Shown here: positions 36,301-49,462 of the stretch, in pieces
Position numbering within the stretch: position 1 is the stretch's first letter
Layout: every line of letters starts with the position of its first letter
Source of the DNA: Mangifera indica
Lineage: Eukaryota; Streptophyta; Magnoliopsida; Sapindales; Anacardiaceae
DNA length: 64,000 bases
Direction of reading: 5' to 3'
Assembly: GCF_011075055.1 (NCBI RefSeq)
Contig: NW_025401106.1
Location: 248,001-312,000, forward strand
Program-made: the position numbers and the translations under genes
Notes under the pieces: model-generated
Told to the model about the DNA's origin: nothing
The model's input: the letters and a program-made list of their open reading frames with translations, nothing else
Database searches by the model: none

Positions 36301-37498
36301 GATCCCACGACACAAACAATGACTAATTTGTGAAAATAAGAACCCAACATCCATGAACATTTTTAGAATAACAAGCATTTTGCTGACCGTCTAAGTTTTT
36401 ATGTTGTGAAAAAAGACAAGTTTTGGTATAATTTCCTAAACTGACAAAGTTGCTGGATACGTAATCATGTGCTATACTCAGGTAGGCAAAGGGGTTAGTT
36501 GAAACCGGTCAACAAGAGTTACAAGACAAACATCAATACAGTAACATAACTTGCATATAACAGGCACTTGTCTAAATTCTTAGAATCAAAACACTTCCAT
36601 TCGGGAGCAAGAAATATTTAAAGAGTGTCACTCACCACATTCTGCTCAAGGGGAAGCACCTCAAGGAATAAATAAAGAATGTCACTGTTGTCCGAATCAT
36701 TTACAAACCGTGAAAGAGACCTGATTGCAAATGTACGAATTACAGGAACCTTGTCCCCTACCCTTACTTTCATGCATTCTATCACCTCCTCCAATATCTC
36801 GTCACTGACTTCAATGTCATCAGGCAACCGCATTATGATCTACAATGAGAAATGGAACTGGATTAACTAATAACACGAATAATAGTCTAGTTAATAGATT
36901 TATTATTTAAATAAAATGATACCCAAAATAGAATCCAACAGAAAGCCGTTTACCTAAGAATTTTTTCTTCGATAGCTTTACTATTTCAAATACAAATAAC
37001 AGGCATTATCTTTATTTCTTTCGTTCTTAATAACCCCAAAGTCTAACCCTGCTCAATTCAAATTACAAAACCAACCAACCAACCAGCCCAGTAATTTAAT
37101 ATTGCCCAAAAAGAAAAAAAAAAACAAGTATAATTGAAAATATATACCTCAGAAATTATCTGACAAGCTCGAAATCTAGCGGTTTTGTTGGCAGCTGCAG
37201 CACCAATCAAAAGAAACTTAAAAAAGTCCTCCACAAATCCGTCATTATTGTTTACCGCGAAGGCCGAAACAAATTTAACCACGCGCTCAGCGGAGGCGGT
37301 GCGCCGCTGGGCGCCGAAAAGAGGAATTAGGATTTTGGAGAAGGCGGAGAAGAACTGGGCCGGAGATTGATATTTTGATTGAACGGCTCGGAGTTGTTTG
37401 AGCTTACGGTTGTGTGTGGCATATGATGTTCGAATTTCGTCCAGGATTTTAGCCATTACCGTCATCAATTGCCTCTGTTCTGATTCAGTTTCCGCCAT
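30325..37498 (-). CDS. CAP-G: Condensin complex subunit 3 (CAP-G)
   Basis: Twelve exons on the minus strand: 37148-37498, 36636-36839, 35641-35786, 35197-35465, 34867-34967, 34292-34439, 33777-34216, 32807-33321, 32658-32718, 32255-32530, 30900-31161 and 30325-30659. They join in frame to 1035 residues, the size expected of plant CAP-G. CAP-G is the HEAT-repeat subunit of condensin I and helps CAP-H and the SMC2/SMC4 ATPases compact mitotic chromosomes. Visible support includes the N-terminal KILDEIRTSYATHNRKLKQL region, HEAT-like helices such as VRVGDKVPVIRTFAIRSLSRF, a central region (roughly residues 500-800) matching the Cnd3-type domain, and an acidic, Ser/Arg-rich tail ending DSDQFTE. 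An in-frame ATG at 37522 would add 8 residues. Exon 4 has an alternative donor three bases downstream. The last acceptor (before 30659) is the only phase-compatible AG I found and is the least certain junction. Confidence 0.93.
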
Positions 37499-37559
37499 TC
37501 TCTCTCTAGAGCTCTCTTTCACTCTCTGTGTTTTTACAGAAAATAGGTCTGATTTGAAT

Positions 37560-40182
37560 TGAGTTGCCTCTTGATTTTTGAAATGGAGCGGGAGATGAAA
37601 ATTCTCTTTTAGGCTGGGCCGACATGTAAAGCTTCATTCTAGCCCAAACTTGGCCCAGTTGTCAAAGACAGCAACATCACAAAATGGTTTCTAAAACACT
37701 GAATGCTTTCACAATTCTAAACCGGTTAACTCAACCGGTTTAGCAATATTTCGGATTGAACTATTTTTTTTCTCCTTAACCAAACCGGTTCAAAAATTAA
37801 ATAATTTTGAACTAAATCAGAAATACTAATTAATAGATCTGAATTTTTAGTTAATCAACACTGAACCGAATTCAATTCTTTATAAATTTCTTGTTCAATT
37901 TTTCAAAAACTAATTTGGTTAACCAATTTTAAAAAATAGGTAAATCAGATGGGAAATCTAGTTTTTCATATTATTAAATTAATTTTTCAAATAATTTATT
38001 TTTTCATTTGAAAAACAGTCAATTCAGTTACTGGGAAATCTGAACACCCCTACTATCAATCAAATCAATATAAATTTATTGTTAATATTTTATTTTAGAA
38101 CTTTTGGCTTGGATTGAAACTGTGAAAGCCACAAGGTTCCCATGACTCAATTAAAGTCTTTGTGATGTTAATTTTTTGAAAATTAGGTAAGATAATTATG
38201 AGTATTAATTAATAATAATTAAAGAGTTTTGAACTAGAAAAAATCAAAATCAACAAAAACGTTGGTTGAACCGCAGCCACACAACACATATTAGACATTT
38301 GACAAAGAAATATCAACCCTCTAATTGTAACATGCAATGTTGAATGTGCTTAATAAAATACACTTTTACAAAGATTTGCACTTTCCACGAAGTCATCTTA
38401 ATACCACGTTTTAAAAGTTAGATTAGGCAGATCAATCTAATTAGTTAAACAGATAATTATTAATTAAATCAATTAAATTATATATAAAAATAAGTTTAAT
38501 TTGGTCAATATAAAAATTTAATTTTTTTTCAAAATTCATTATAAAAACTAGAAATAAAACTTTATTTATCATATTTGAATATATATACTACTAAATTATT
38601 CTTATTTTAATATTAAATAAATTAAATTTTATATTTAATTATAAATTATATAAAAAAATTTAATATTATTTTTAAACAATTAATCAGTTTAACCATTAAT
38701 CAACCGATCTAACTATCAGTTAGACTAAATCACCATTTTCACCAGATCAATATTTAATTTGGTTCTAAAAACATTGTTTAATACGTCAACTTATTTACAA
38801 GCAACTTTACCTTTGAGACAATTGTAATGGCATCTTATAATTTGGGGCTTAAATCTTTAGAAATTGATATTGATTTTATATATTTATTTCACATTTTATT
38901 TTGATAAATAAGAGTATTTATAATCTGATATGATGCAGTTTAAGAATTTTTGCAAACTAAACTGAAACAATTAGTTTGGAAAATTTTCAAAAACTAAATC
39001 AAATCATTTTATGTTTCAAAACAAATCAAACCAAATTGAAAAAATATGATTTGGGTTGATTTGGATTATAGTTTATACTTTTTTCTGGGTGCCCTTTTAA
39101 TTTGGTTTGGAATTATCTAAATCATATCCTAAATCGTAAACTAAATCTTATTAACTTAGATTGAATCGTTTTATAAACTAGATTAAATCAAACGATAAAT
39201 TTTTGAATGGTTTAATCAAATTTTGCAATTATAACGAAATAATGTATACCCTATCTATAAATAATAAACTTCCATAACTGTATGGGGATTTCAATGATCT
39301 TTTCCGAATGCTGCCATGACGAATTATTGGTTCTTAAAAAAATGTAAATCCCTTCTAGGGAAGGATTAAAGCATCATGATTCCTTTATTCCAAATAAAAT
39401 AATATCTATAAATATTCAAAAAGTTAAAAATAAATATTACATTTAACTGATTAAATGACCCAACAAAAGAAAGAAGACATGGGCTGGTATGGACAAAGAT
39501 ACCTGAGCTATATTTATATGATCATTATTGTGGCCGCCTAATGACACTTCTTGTAAGCATCAGAGATGCCATGCCATTGCCAATGCCCAAGCCAAAACCC
39601 AACTAGGATGCTGCTGCTGATGCACCACTCGCTGTCAATTCTTGCTGTCAAAATTCTCCCTAACAGCAATGCTGTCGCCTTCATTTGTCAGCTTCACCAA
39701 CGCAAATATGCTTTCTTGTTCACACTAATGTTTCCACTCTCGGAAAAATGGAAATTGGAAATTGTGGTCATTTTGGCTGCTACATTTTTTTTTTATATTT
39801 ATAATTGAGGTAGACTTCCTATTTATCAAGTCTTCGCTTCTCCTTTCCTTGCCATCGCTTTCTCACCAAATCATTTATTATTTTTTGGAAAGTATCGAAA
39901 TCATACGTCATCTTATTATTATTATTTATGAATATTATAACACGACTCAAACCAAGGTAACAAGTCGGTCGAGACCAAATATATGTAATTAATGTGCTTT
40001 GAACATAATATAGGCAAGATACAGTTTCAGTTATATAAAATTTGACAATATTGGTCAGATACAATGGTAGTCATGTAAAATGCAATGATATCCGTCAGAT
40101 ACAAGTATAGTTTTGATTGCACTAGAGTGTTTCGCAGAGGTACAGGAAAATTGCTCTAATCCCCTATGTTTAATTATTTATA
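37560..40182. other. AT-rich intergenic DNA with worn repeats
   Basis: No gene is recognised. Stretches with AACCGGTT/AACCAATTT words (37720-38040) and a self-complementary part at about 38410-38770 look like old repeat relics. The region from about 38930 to 39240 is rich in AAATCAAA/TTTGATTT words. The first few dozen bases are the upstream side of CAP-G. Confidence 0.45.
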
Positions 40183-40635
40183 ATGGGTGTTTAATTTAAT
40201 TAATATTTTATTATTAAATATAAAAATTATTATAAATATAAATTATTTTAAAAATTATTAAAATAAATTATTATTATATTTAATAAAAATTAATAAATAT
40301 AAATAATTATTGTATTTAGTTAGAGATAATAAAAAATACTAAAATATTATTTTTATTTAAATATTTTTAAGTATAATTATTTTAAAATATATTTCATATT
40401 ACTTGTTATATTAATTTAAAATTGAATCCTACAAAATTAATAAGTAAAGATAAAATTATAACAAAATCAATATTACTTTACTAATTTTTTAATACTAAAT
40501 TTGGATACATTACATGTCACGTCATTATTAATGATAGAAAATATATTTTATTATTAATAAATCAAGTAAAGTAACATAAATAATAAAAAATAAATTACTA
40601 AAATAATATTCCTTTACTATAAATCACACGCTCGT
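40183..40635. mobile_element. Tourist-like MITE (degenerate)
   Basis: The left end ATGGGTGTTTAATTT and inverted right end ACGAGCGTGTGATTT resemble the ends of the MITE at 63324-63804. The interior is AT-rich with the shared word AAATAATTATTGTATTTAG. The triplet ATA flanks both sides. PIF/Harbinger elements usually duplicate TTA or TAA, so the ATA repeat is weaker support. Confidence 0.55.
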
Positions 40636-43600
40636 ATATTACTTTGTTTGATGGGTAAATAATAAAAGATTCTGATACTCAACATAAATACACATAGACT
40701 TATTGGTTATATTTATTTATAAATAATAGTCATTGCAATGGATTTAGTGGATAACAGAGCATGATACATTACACACAAATAAAAACATTAAATGAGACCC
40801 CCAAAGAAAGCTTCATCGGTAAAAGAAAAGACTTTATCAAATTTAAGTAAAAAAAAATATAAGCTCAAGTATCCTCTAATTGTATATCCCAAGGCTTTAT
40901 CTGTCCGATATGAGTAATTCAATCTTAAACAAATAATGATTTTGCTCAAGTGGGCTTCCTCATTATCCAAAAAAAAAAAAAAAATTCAATGTGGATTTAC
41001 CCATGTTTATAATTAATTAGTTTTTAATTATTTTTTGAGATTGCTATGCCAAGATTAGACATTGCTAATTTGACTTCAAATTAATTTTATTAGAAGAAGT
41101 TGAGGTTCTGATATGTTCTGATAATCAAGTTATAATTAATGTACAACCATAGCCATCCATGGCCTTCTACAAGCAAATTAGTCAAGTTTAGAGTTGGCCT
41201 TTCAAGATAATGAAATTAAGCACCTTTTGTGGCCTTGGAAAAATTATCACTTGAGAGTAAAGAGAGGCCAAATTTTAATAATTAATTAGATGTTAGAGAA
41301 TCTCCTAATTTTTGTTTAAGCCTCTAATAATTCAACTAATATAATTCAGTGAATAATGCTAATAGATTTCAAATTTTTTTGTCTCTCACTTATTGTATTT
41401 GATAACACAATCCCTAAAAGAGACATACACCTTGCGATATAACAAGAAATCCTTTAGATTTTTACATGTTGAGTTTCTTTTGCATCTTGTCTAAGTATAC
41501 ATTTTTACTTAACATTTAGTAATTAATACAATATACAACAATATATCATATTAGGTAGGTATAATCTGTCTTTTTTAGTTTTTTTAATGAAGAAACACTT
41601 AAATAAATAAGTTTTTTATCGTATGAAAGTATAGTGTGTTATTTTTTATGGACAATATCGGAAATACTATCGCACTTCCATTGATTGTTTGTGCACACAA
41701 GAGTCATATTTGTTTTGATAAAATCAAAAGCTTATAAGATTTTATCTAAATGAACATTCAAACTTCTCAATGTTTCTTTGAGTTGATAAAGCCCTTGGAT
41801 GCATTATAATCACATCAATAACGGGACTTTAATCCATAAAGTTGGTCCTTAACAATTAATTGTAAAATTTTGAATATATGGTATGTAGCAAACACAAACA
41901 TATTTGGTCTCACCTTATCATCAAAGTTAGGTCGTAGGTTTTATCATCATAGATGACCATTATGTTATTATCAAGAGTCATGAGAAGTATAGTCTCTATG
42001 CACTCACGACATACCCCACCGTACCTATGTATTTCTTGTGTATTAAGATGGTTAATTTCACTTCATTTATGATCATAGTAACCCTCTGTCGGTGATTAAC
42101 CATCTAATATCGCACATCCTACGTTTAATATCCATTAAGTCTTGTAATTTGTTGATTATATTTTTTAATCGCCCCACTCCAAATCAATAATACACATGAA
42201 TCATTTAGTTACAATTTCTATTATATACTTATTACTTATAATTAATTTTAAAATTTTAAGTTTTTTTTTTAAACATTTTTGACAGTTAAAATTTTGAATT
42301 GAAGTATTCATGGCTATAAGAAATTCAATAAAATTATGTGCATAAATAATATATATAACTTTATATACAAACAATGATATATCATTATGTGATTGAGTAT
42401 TATTTTATCGTTAATTTAAAATTATTCAATCACATGATGATATATTATTATTTATATATATAATACTACTCTAAGAAAATTAAAGTGCAAGAATTATAAT
42501 AAATTTTATAATTTAAATTATTTCCATCACAATTATATTTTTGTTTGCCATAACAGAGTCGTTTAACCATAATTTATTTGTTTTCATTTCCTAAGATAAC
42601 GGAGCTTTCAAAATTTTTATTTATTTTGCTAGCAAAGTCTATAACGACTCTTTATTGTAAATGAAATTTGAAAAATAATAAAATTAAAGTTACAATACAA
42701 GTGTAACGTGGATCCGAATAGACTTAAGAGAAAAAAACGTATTGGATGCCTTACCAAATATATATATATATATATATATATATTGTGTGTGTGATTTCGC
42801 TTTAAGTACATGGATAGGTTTTGTCCCCTCCATAAATGTTCGTTTCTCATCTTTTGAGATAAAAATAAGTAAAAATAGATTCTATACAAATTGATTTAAA
42901 TTGAGTCACCATTTGATTGAATTAGATGATTTGAAATAATATTTTCTCTATCTAGTAATATTATTTATACTTGACCCTAAGAGTTAACAAAATCAATAGA
43001 GTATTAAAATTTTTAAAGAGAAAGACTTGAGTTTAAATATTTATAATACTTATAAAATTTTAATTTATTTGATATAATAATTGTAATTTGATCACTATAT
43101 CTTAGGATTACTTATCTAACTAATACAAAAAGGTCTCTAATTATTAAAAATTAAAAAAAATATTGTTCATACGGTTGCTTGTTCTAGTTTAATGATAAAT
43201 GAAGAGCCTCTGGTTAGACTCAATCTGCAAAGACCAAGCTAATAAAATAAGTACTCCTTTTGAATGGTGGGTACATAACCAAATCCCCCCATTCATAATC
43301 ATCAACGAAATCTGCGGGTCAATTCCAATATAACACAAAAACTAATTTTTAATTTCCCAACAAAAAAATTTATAAAATTAAACCCATTAAATATTATATC
43401 AGCATGACAAAAGGGGCAAAAACCCACTTGCATAAGATGACGTGAAGAAGCTGGAACAAGTCTGAAAATTGACAATTTCAGATTCAAGAGTGGAATCTGA
43501 ATACGAGGCTCACATTCGTGTTAGTGGGTGACGAGGAGATAAATTAAAATTTGCGGTATTTAATTTTTGTTTAAAAGTCAAAATTGAATTAAATAAATTA

Positions 43601-43860
43601 AAGGATTGGTTGAATTTGTGCAGGGTGGATAAAGTAGATAGGGTTGGTGGTATCTTCCATCGCATGTGATCAGCTAAAACTTTCTCCTACTACTGTTACG
43701 TTCAATACAAGACAACACTTAGACGTGCAATGCCCGCTACATATTGTTGGAATTCCACATTTTTATTTTGTTTATAATTCTGATATCCTTTTCACATTAT
43801 GGTACAACAAATAAATAAAACATTGCAAGTCGGTGGTTGATGTGAGACGTGATGTTGTCT
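40636..43860. other. AT-rich intergenic DNA, possible LTR relic
   Basis: No gene is recognised. The part from about 41690 to 42200 has the less AT-rich composition of LTR fragments elsewhere in the window, but I could not define ends. A (TA)n-(GT)n microsatellite is listed separately. Confidence 0.4.
42759..42793. repeat. (TA)n-(GT)n microsatellite
   Basis: About twelve TA units are followed by TATTGTGTGTGTG. Confidence 0.9.
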
Positions 43861-44887
43861 GATATGAGTATATTTCACCCTAGTTTTACTCAATTTTAAA
43901 AACATATATGTGACTATTTACAAATTTAAATATTTATTTATAAATTAATTTTTATTAAATTTTTTATTTAAAATAAAAGTAAAATTGTCATTTTATTACT
44001 AAACTTTAAAATCGTAAAAATCTATATCATTTTTTTCTCTTAGTTTAAAAAATTAATAATTTATTTTTAAAATTAAGTTTTAAAAAGTTATCATTTTCTT
44101 CTTAGGGTTTGAAAATTATTTTTGGTCAACTAATTTAGTGAGTAACAAAATCATTATTTTATCACTAAACCTTAAAATCGTAAAAATCTATATCATTTTC
44201 TTCTCTTAGTTTGAAAAATTAATAATTTGTTCTTAAGATTAAGTTTTAAAAAGTTATCATTTTCCTCTTAGAGTTTGAAAATTATTTATAGTCAACTAAT
44301 CCAATGAATAGACGGTGGCCAGATAATGAAAGAACGGTGTCTAGAAGACGAAGGATGGCAATACTTGATGAAGCATTATCGATCTAGATGATTTTTCTCG
44401 ACAACGAAGCTTCTTCTCCAAATCGATGACACTTTTTCTCCACTTGAGCTGCCAGATCGACGATGCTTCTTCTCTGGATTGATGACGATGAAGCAATGAG
44501 AGAAAATGAAGACGAATGGGTGAGAATCAATTCGTCGAATGAGTATGGCTACTCTTTAACCAGAGAAGGAACTTCATTGCCAAAGAAGATGGGTGGAAAG
44601 AGAAAGTCGGCCAAAAAGAAACTTTGTCATCGGAGAAAAAAAAAAACCCTAAGGAGGAAATATAGTTTTTTAAAGTTTAATAATGAGAAAAAATTATTAG
44701 TTTTCTAAATTTAGAGAGAAAATAATATAAATTTTTTAGATTTTATAGTTTAATGATAAAATAATGATTTTATTCTTACTTATAATAAAATTTGTTAATA
44801 TAAATTAGCCAATAAATAAATATTTGAGTTTTTAAACTGAGGTGAATATATTTTTAAAATTAAGTTAAAATTTCAATAAAAATAGTC

Positions 44888-44891
<4 letters not shown>
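43861..44891. mobile_element. Probable non-autonomous MULE, related to 21544-22401
   Basis: The inverted right end reads AAAGGACTATTTTTATTG, like the AAAAGGACTATTTTCC terminus of the 21.5-kb MULE. The interior has the same order of inverted modules, including AAAATCATTATTTTATC and CTTAGTTTGAAAAATTAATAA, and a GATGA-rich centre. The left arm holds two tandem copies of a ~167-bp unit (about 43981-44147 and 44148-44310). No target duplication could be verified because the right flank is a TA microsatellite. The 81-codon frame at 44463-44708 lies in the low-complexity centre and is not a supported gene. Confidence 0.55.

Positions 44892-44931
<40 letters not shown>
44892..44931. repeat. (TA)n microsatellite
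   Basis: About twenty TA units directly abut the presumed right end of the MULE-like element. Confidence 0.9.
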
Positions 44932-44936
<5 letters not shown>

Positions 44937-44984
44937 AGTTCTCATTGGGCAAGCATTTATAAGAGTCATATCTCTCCTATGCTT

Positions 44985-45365
44985 GAAGATAAAGTTGAAT
45001 TCAAATTGAATTTATTTGAATTTAAATTTGAGCTTAATTTGAACAAGTTTAAAATAAGATAGCCTTAAACAAGCTTGAGCGAGCTTGAGTTTGAGCAAAC
45101 ATTTTTGAGCTCGAGCTTAAGCTCGCTTGTCAAGCTTATGAATTTAAAATATTGATATAAAATAATATCGTTTTGACTAATATGTATTAAAATGATGTTA
45201 TTTTAATAATGAGTTAATGAAAAACTTGAGTTTGAAATACATCAAATCGAATTTAAACATAATTTGAGTTTAGCTACAATGAATTTAAACTCAAATTTTA
45301 TTATATATAAATCAAATTGAATTTAAATTTGATTCAATTTAAATTTAACCCCTCTTGAAGATAGC
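44985..45365. repeat. AT-rich inverted-repeat element with GAGCTCGAGCTTAAGCTC core
   Basis: The outer parts pair loosely (GAAGATAAAGTTGAATTC facing an inverted CTATCTTCAAGAGG). The inner part carries AGCTTGAGCGAGCTTGAG and GAGCTCGAGCTTAAGCTC words typical of dispersed plant repeats. There is no coding capacity. Confidence 0.4.
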
Positions 45366-46270
45366 ATACACAAAAAGCAACAACACGGGAAAGCCGAATT
45401 TTACTTTGACAATGGTGAAAATTTCATTTCCTCTCAGAATTTATGGGAAGAAAAAGTTATTCTTACCTACCCATGACTGAAACTTTTTTCTAAAGTTTGG
45501 GAGGGAGCTTTTGATTTTTATTGGTAGACATAAATCTGCCGTGATTCATGATAGCTTTTGATTTAGAGTAATGAATAAAATTATACTTATAAAAGAAATT
45601 ATCATTACAAATAAATTATCATAACAGTTTAAAAATTGATAATATGGTTATTTATTTTAAAATTAATTAATTAATTATTATTATTTCAGTTTGTATATAT
45701 ATAATTTATTTATAAATATAATATTATTCTGAATTAATTGAAATCTTGTGAGATCAATTCAATTATTTGTTCTATAAAATCATAAGGAAATATTTTATTA
45801 AATTCAATTTATTTTCATATTAATATTTTCTTCTTTTGGCACATTAGCCTTTGTTACTGTAAAACAGTTGACTGTCTATACAGGAATTGAGTGGCTTACC
45901 TGGACATACACCAACCTTACTTATGTTAGGTGAGTGATCCAACTCCACATTCATGCCAAGCGCGTGCTATTTAAATTGTAGCACAGTAAGCTTTATGAAA
46001 AGAGTAAATATATGTGTATAAATACTGTACATAAATAATGATATATTTATGTGATTAAAAATTAATTTATTTTTTTTATATAAAATTAATTTATTATATG
46101 ATAATATATTATTATTTATATATAAAATTATATTTATTATTTATATATATAATTTTATTATTATAAAAAATCTTAATGCAAGAGACATTATCCAATACCT
46201 CTCTATTATTAGTTGTAGAAGGTACTCCATATGTTCTAAGTTAGTTGATGGATATGATGAAACATTATCT
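45366..46270. other. AT-rich spacer, no gene seen
   Basis: Very AT-rich, with no reading frame or RNA gene recognised. Confidence 0.45.
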
Positions 46271-47043
46271 TGTTAGGGTAGGTGTTTTAGAGTCAATCGC
46301 ATTTGACATTTGTGAATGTAATTTTATATTAATAATTAATTTTAAAAATTATTATTATTCTATTAATATATGTTTAATTATATGATAGTACGAATAATAT
46401 CTCATCAAAATGGTAAAACTGTAATGAGGGAATTAAACAACTAATCGTGAAAATTTTATGTGTATGTTAATTGGTCATTCTAGAAAAGTTCGTAATCCTG
46501 ACATTACAATGAATAAGTACATATGTAATGATGATGAGATTATCATAGTATTGAATGATCCTATCAAAAGTGGCGACCGTTTTCACGTGTCAAAACTATT
46601 GTAGATTGTTTGGTGCAGCACATAGGTACATGCTATAGACATGTTCATTAGACTGACCCAATCAGAAGATATTCAGATAGATGGCTACTTTAGTGTCTAT
46701 AGAATAAATCCTCTAAACATCACGGGTGCATGTAATCCTTTGACTTGAGGTTATTAGATTGTCTTGTATAAGAATCAGTATGATTTGACACTATCTAACA
46801 TGTCATCGTAATTGGGTTATCTATGAAAGTAGTAATTGCCTATATCATGAGATACATAGAGAGTATAATTGATTAACAAATGATTCGTTACTCTTAAGCA
46901 CAAAAGAATATATCTCACATAATAATACTAAATGATATTCATGACTGTTTGAATTAGTGGCTATAGTGGGATAAAGTTATAGCATAATCTGTGTTGGTCA
47001 TTGATGTGTATCAGTTCATATCGAGGAACCATTAAGATAAACA
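46271..47043 (+). repeat. LTR fragment starting TGTTAGGGTAGGTG
   Basis: It starts TGTTAGGGTAGGTGTTTTAG and is loosely collinear with 47800-48300, including CACATAGGTGC/CACATAGGTAC. It stops where the next LTR copy begins. No ends with a target duplication were resolved. Confidence 0.5.
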
Positions 47044-47640
47044 TGTTAGAGTATGCCTTAAAAACTAATCGCTTTGTCAATTTCAGGGCTATATATTTTG
47101 CATATACATTTATTAATAAAGGAAAAGTTTTGTCATACTTTGCATGTTTACTGCGTCACTTTTATGCATATGTTTTAGTTATATATTCAACCATATTAGT
47201 TATATACATATGACATGTGAGAGGTCCTGATAAATTTTAATAAACGTCATCAAATTATTCCTAACATAGGTAATCTGTTTGGGCAATAGTATTACATAGC
47301 AGACATGTGCTATATCACCATAATATATTGTTGGATGATATTGACATGGTGGATGTACACAAGGGTAAACAATAGAACCATTTGATAGTTGGAGAATTGA
47401 TCAAAGGTTATTATATTATATTGTTTATCGAATGTGACTACTAAACAATGATCACACGGACATTAATATGCAGTCAATGATACATCATAAATCATACTAG
47501 TGTATAGATTCTTTGACTTGAGATATCATGGTTGTACTTTGTTTCGAGATGTGTGGTTCATATGGTGTATACCACGGGGCTAATCATGTCTCGTTCAGAA
47601 GTCGATATGAAAAGAGCACATGTGATGATCATACATGGAT
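47044..47640 (+). repeat. Partial second copy of the 9.8-kb solo LTR family
   Basis: It starts TGTTAGAGTATGCCTTAAAA and follows 9828-10430 closely, including AATAAACGTCATCAAAT and AAGGTTATTATATTATATTG. Similarity fades after about 47600, so the copy is truncated. Confidence 0.8.
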
Positions 47641-47795
47641 CATCAAGATTGTCTTTCAAACGTAGTTGGTTAGGTCTATCAAGGTTTAAACATGTACCTT
47701 ATTTATTGATATTGTCTTGATATGAGTTATGTTGAACACTTAGGGGTTATTACCTCACACATGTGTGACATGCTCTACATGTCAATAGTCATTAT

Positions 47796-48300
47796 TTAAA
47801 GTAGGTGTCCTAGAGCCAACCATCTTTATTGTTTGTATCATGTATCATGTATATTCAATCAATAAAATGGCATTGTTTAACGGTTTATCTGTTTGCACAT
47901 GTCTTTTTATATAAGTTAAGATAAATGTCTTTAAAATAGTTGAACTATGACAAAATGATCAAACGTTCTGAGAACCCTATGAACATATATATCCCTAATG
48001 TCGTTATGATTAAGGGTACATATAATATGGTAATACTATCATAGTGTTGAACAAACTTAATAAAAGGTAATAACATATCTCACATCTTAGAGTTGTTTTT
48101 GATAGCTTGGTGTGACACATAGGTGCTTGTTGACTAAAGTTCATCCAAAATGAACATTTGTTCCATTGATTGGAACAACTGCCCTTTGGTGTTATTTAAA
48201 CAAACAAAATTTTCCATAGCCATATGACTTGAGATACACCGTATATTTCAAGATGTGTAAACCTTTTATTTTCAAAATATCCTTTATTCAAGATGCGCTA
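47796..48300 (+). repeat. LTR fragment related to 46271-47043
   Basis: AGTAGGTGTCCTAGAGCCAA at the start parallels AGTCAAT-type sequence after 46271, and later GTGACACATAGGTGC is shared. The arrangement suggests one LTR family interrupted or flanked by the 47-kb copy. Confidence 0.45.
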
Positions 48301-49462
48301 GTAGATGTTCGAAGTTTCTTCTAGGTTTTCCTCTTCTCAGAAAAATTATTTGTTGCTCTTGTGTGGATGAGTAGGTGTCTAATACCCTTGAATGGACAAA
48401 CACAAACTCAAGTAAGATTTAGATAAATAAAAAGACCTGCTTATATTGGTTTGTGTTTTCCAAAGGCTTATATTTGTTTTAAATGCGTATTATGTCTTAT
48501 AATCTAATCTTGGTTATTATTTCAAAATATTATTGTTTTCTGTTGTATTCTTATAATATTTTGATCCCTAAATACCTACATTATCCTTATCATGATATGA
48601 GTTAGAAATTGCATGCACTAGGTCAACAACATCTTCACGTGAGTTCATATGTGCACATGGAATGTGAAAACACCTTAATGACTAATATATTCCTAGAGGG
48701 GGTGAATATGATTATTTAAGAACTTTAAAACATATTACAAACTTTACACACAAATATGATTAATCAAAATTAAACCACACAACAATAAACTTAAAGTAAA
48801 GAGAAAGGAAAAGAAATACTCAATATTTATAGTAATTTGGAGCTCTTTGATTTAAGCCTACTACGTCCACTTCTTCAAATTACCTGCTTGAAGTTTTACT
48901 TGTAAAGATTCTTCTCTTTGCAAGAGTTCTCAAGGATTTGACCCAATTATAAAGTGAATACAAAGCATTTAAAATGAAAAAAGGCTTTTACAAAGGCATA
49001 TACAAATATTAAGATAAGTGCCAATTGGGAAAAGATGGTTGTTGTAGAAATAAGTGTATTATCATGGGAATGTAGAAAAGCTTTTTGGATTACCTTATTT
49101 TCAACGTCATATTATTAGTGATAAGATTAGCACTAATGCAAAATACATTAAACTATTATAGAATTTAGTACAATAAGATAAAGTGAGACAAGAAGATAAA
49201 AAGATACAAAAAGATAAAGAGACATTGAGATTTTTATATAGTATGGTTGCAAAACCAAGAGCCTACGTCCATGATTTTGATATTATCTATAATGCCTTGG
49301 GATTAAAGAAAATAGTATCATAATGCTATAATACTGGTAAAATGTTGAAAATGTCTTTATTTTAGCTTTTCCACTGTCTTGAATTTATAATAGTAGATGT
49401 TAAGGTTACATGTGTAATTGTTTAAGCAAAATATGAAATTATATGACTTGATAAGCGTAATT
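48301..49462. other. Retroelement-like intergenic DNA
   Basis: Two places (about 48830-48900 and 49230-49290) carry the phrase type TAGTATGGTTGCAAAACC...GCCTACGTCCA, common in plant LTRs. No coding domain or element boundary is resolved. Confidence 0.35.

Noticed and set aside
37058..37147. Extension of the CAP-G first exon beyond 37148
   Set aside because: The frame continues only into an intron beginning GTATATA. The next exon joins in phase and resumes condensin-like sequence.
44463..44708. 81-codon Lys-rich frame
   Set aside because: It lies in the GATGA-rich centre of a MULE-like element. Its basic composition follows from A-rich DNA, and no homologous domain is recognised.
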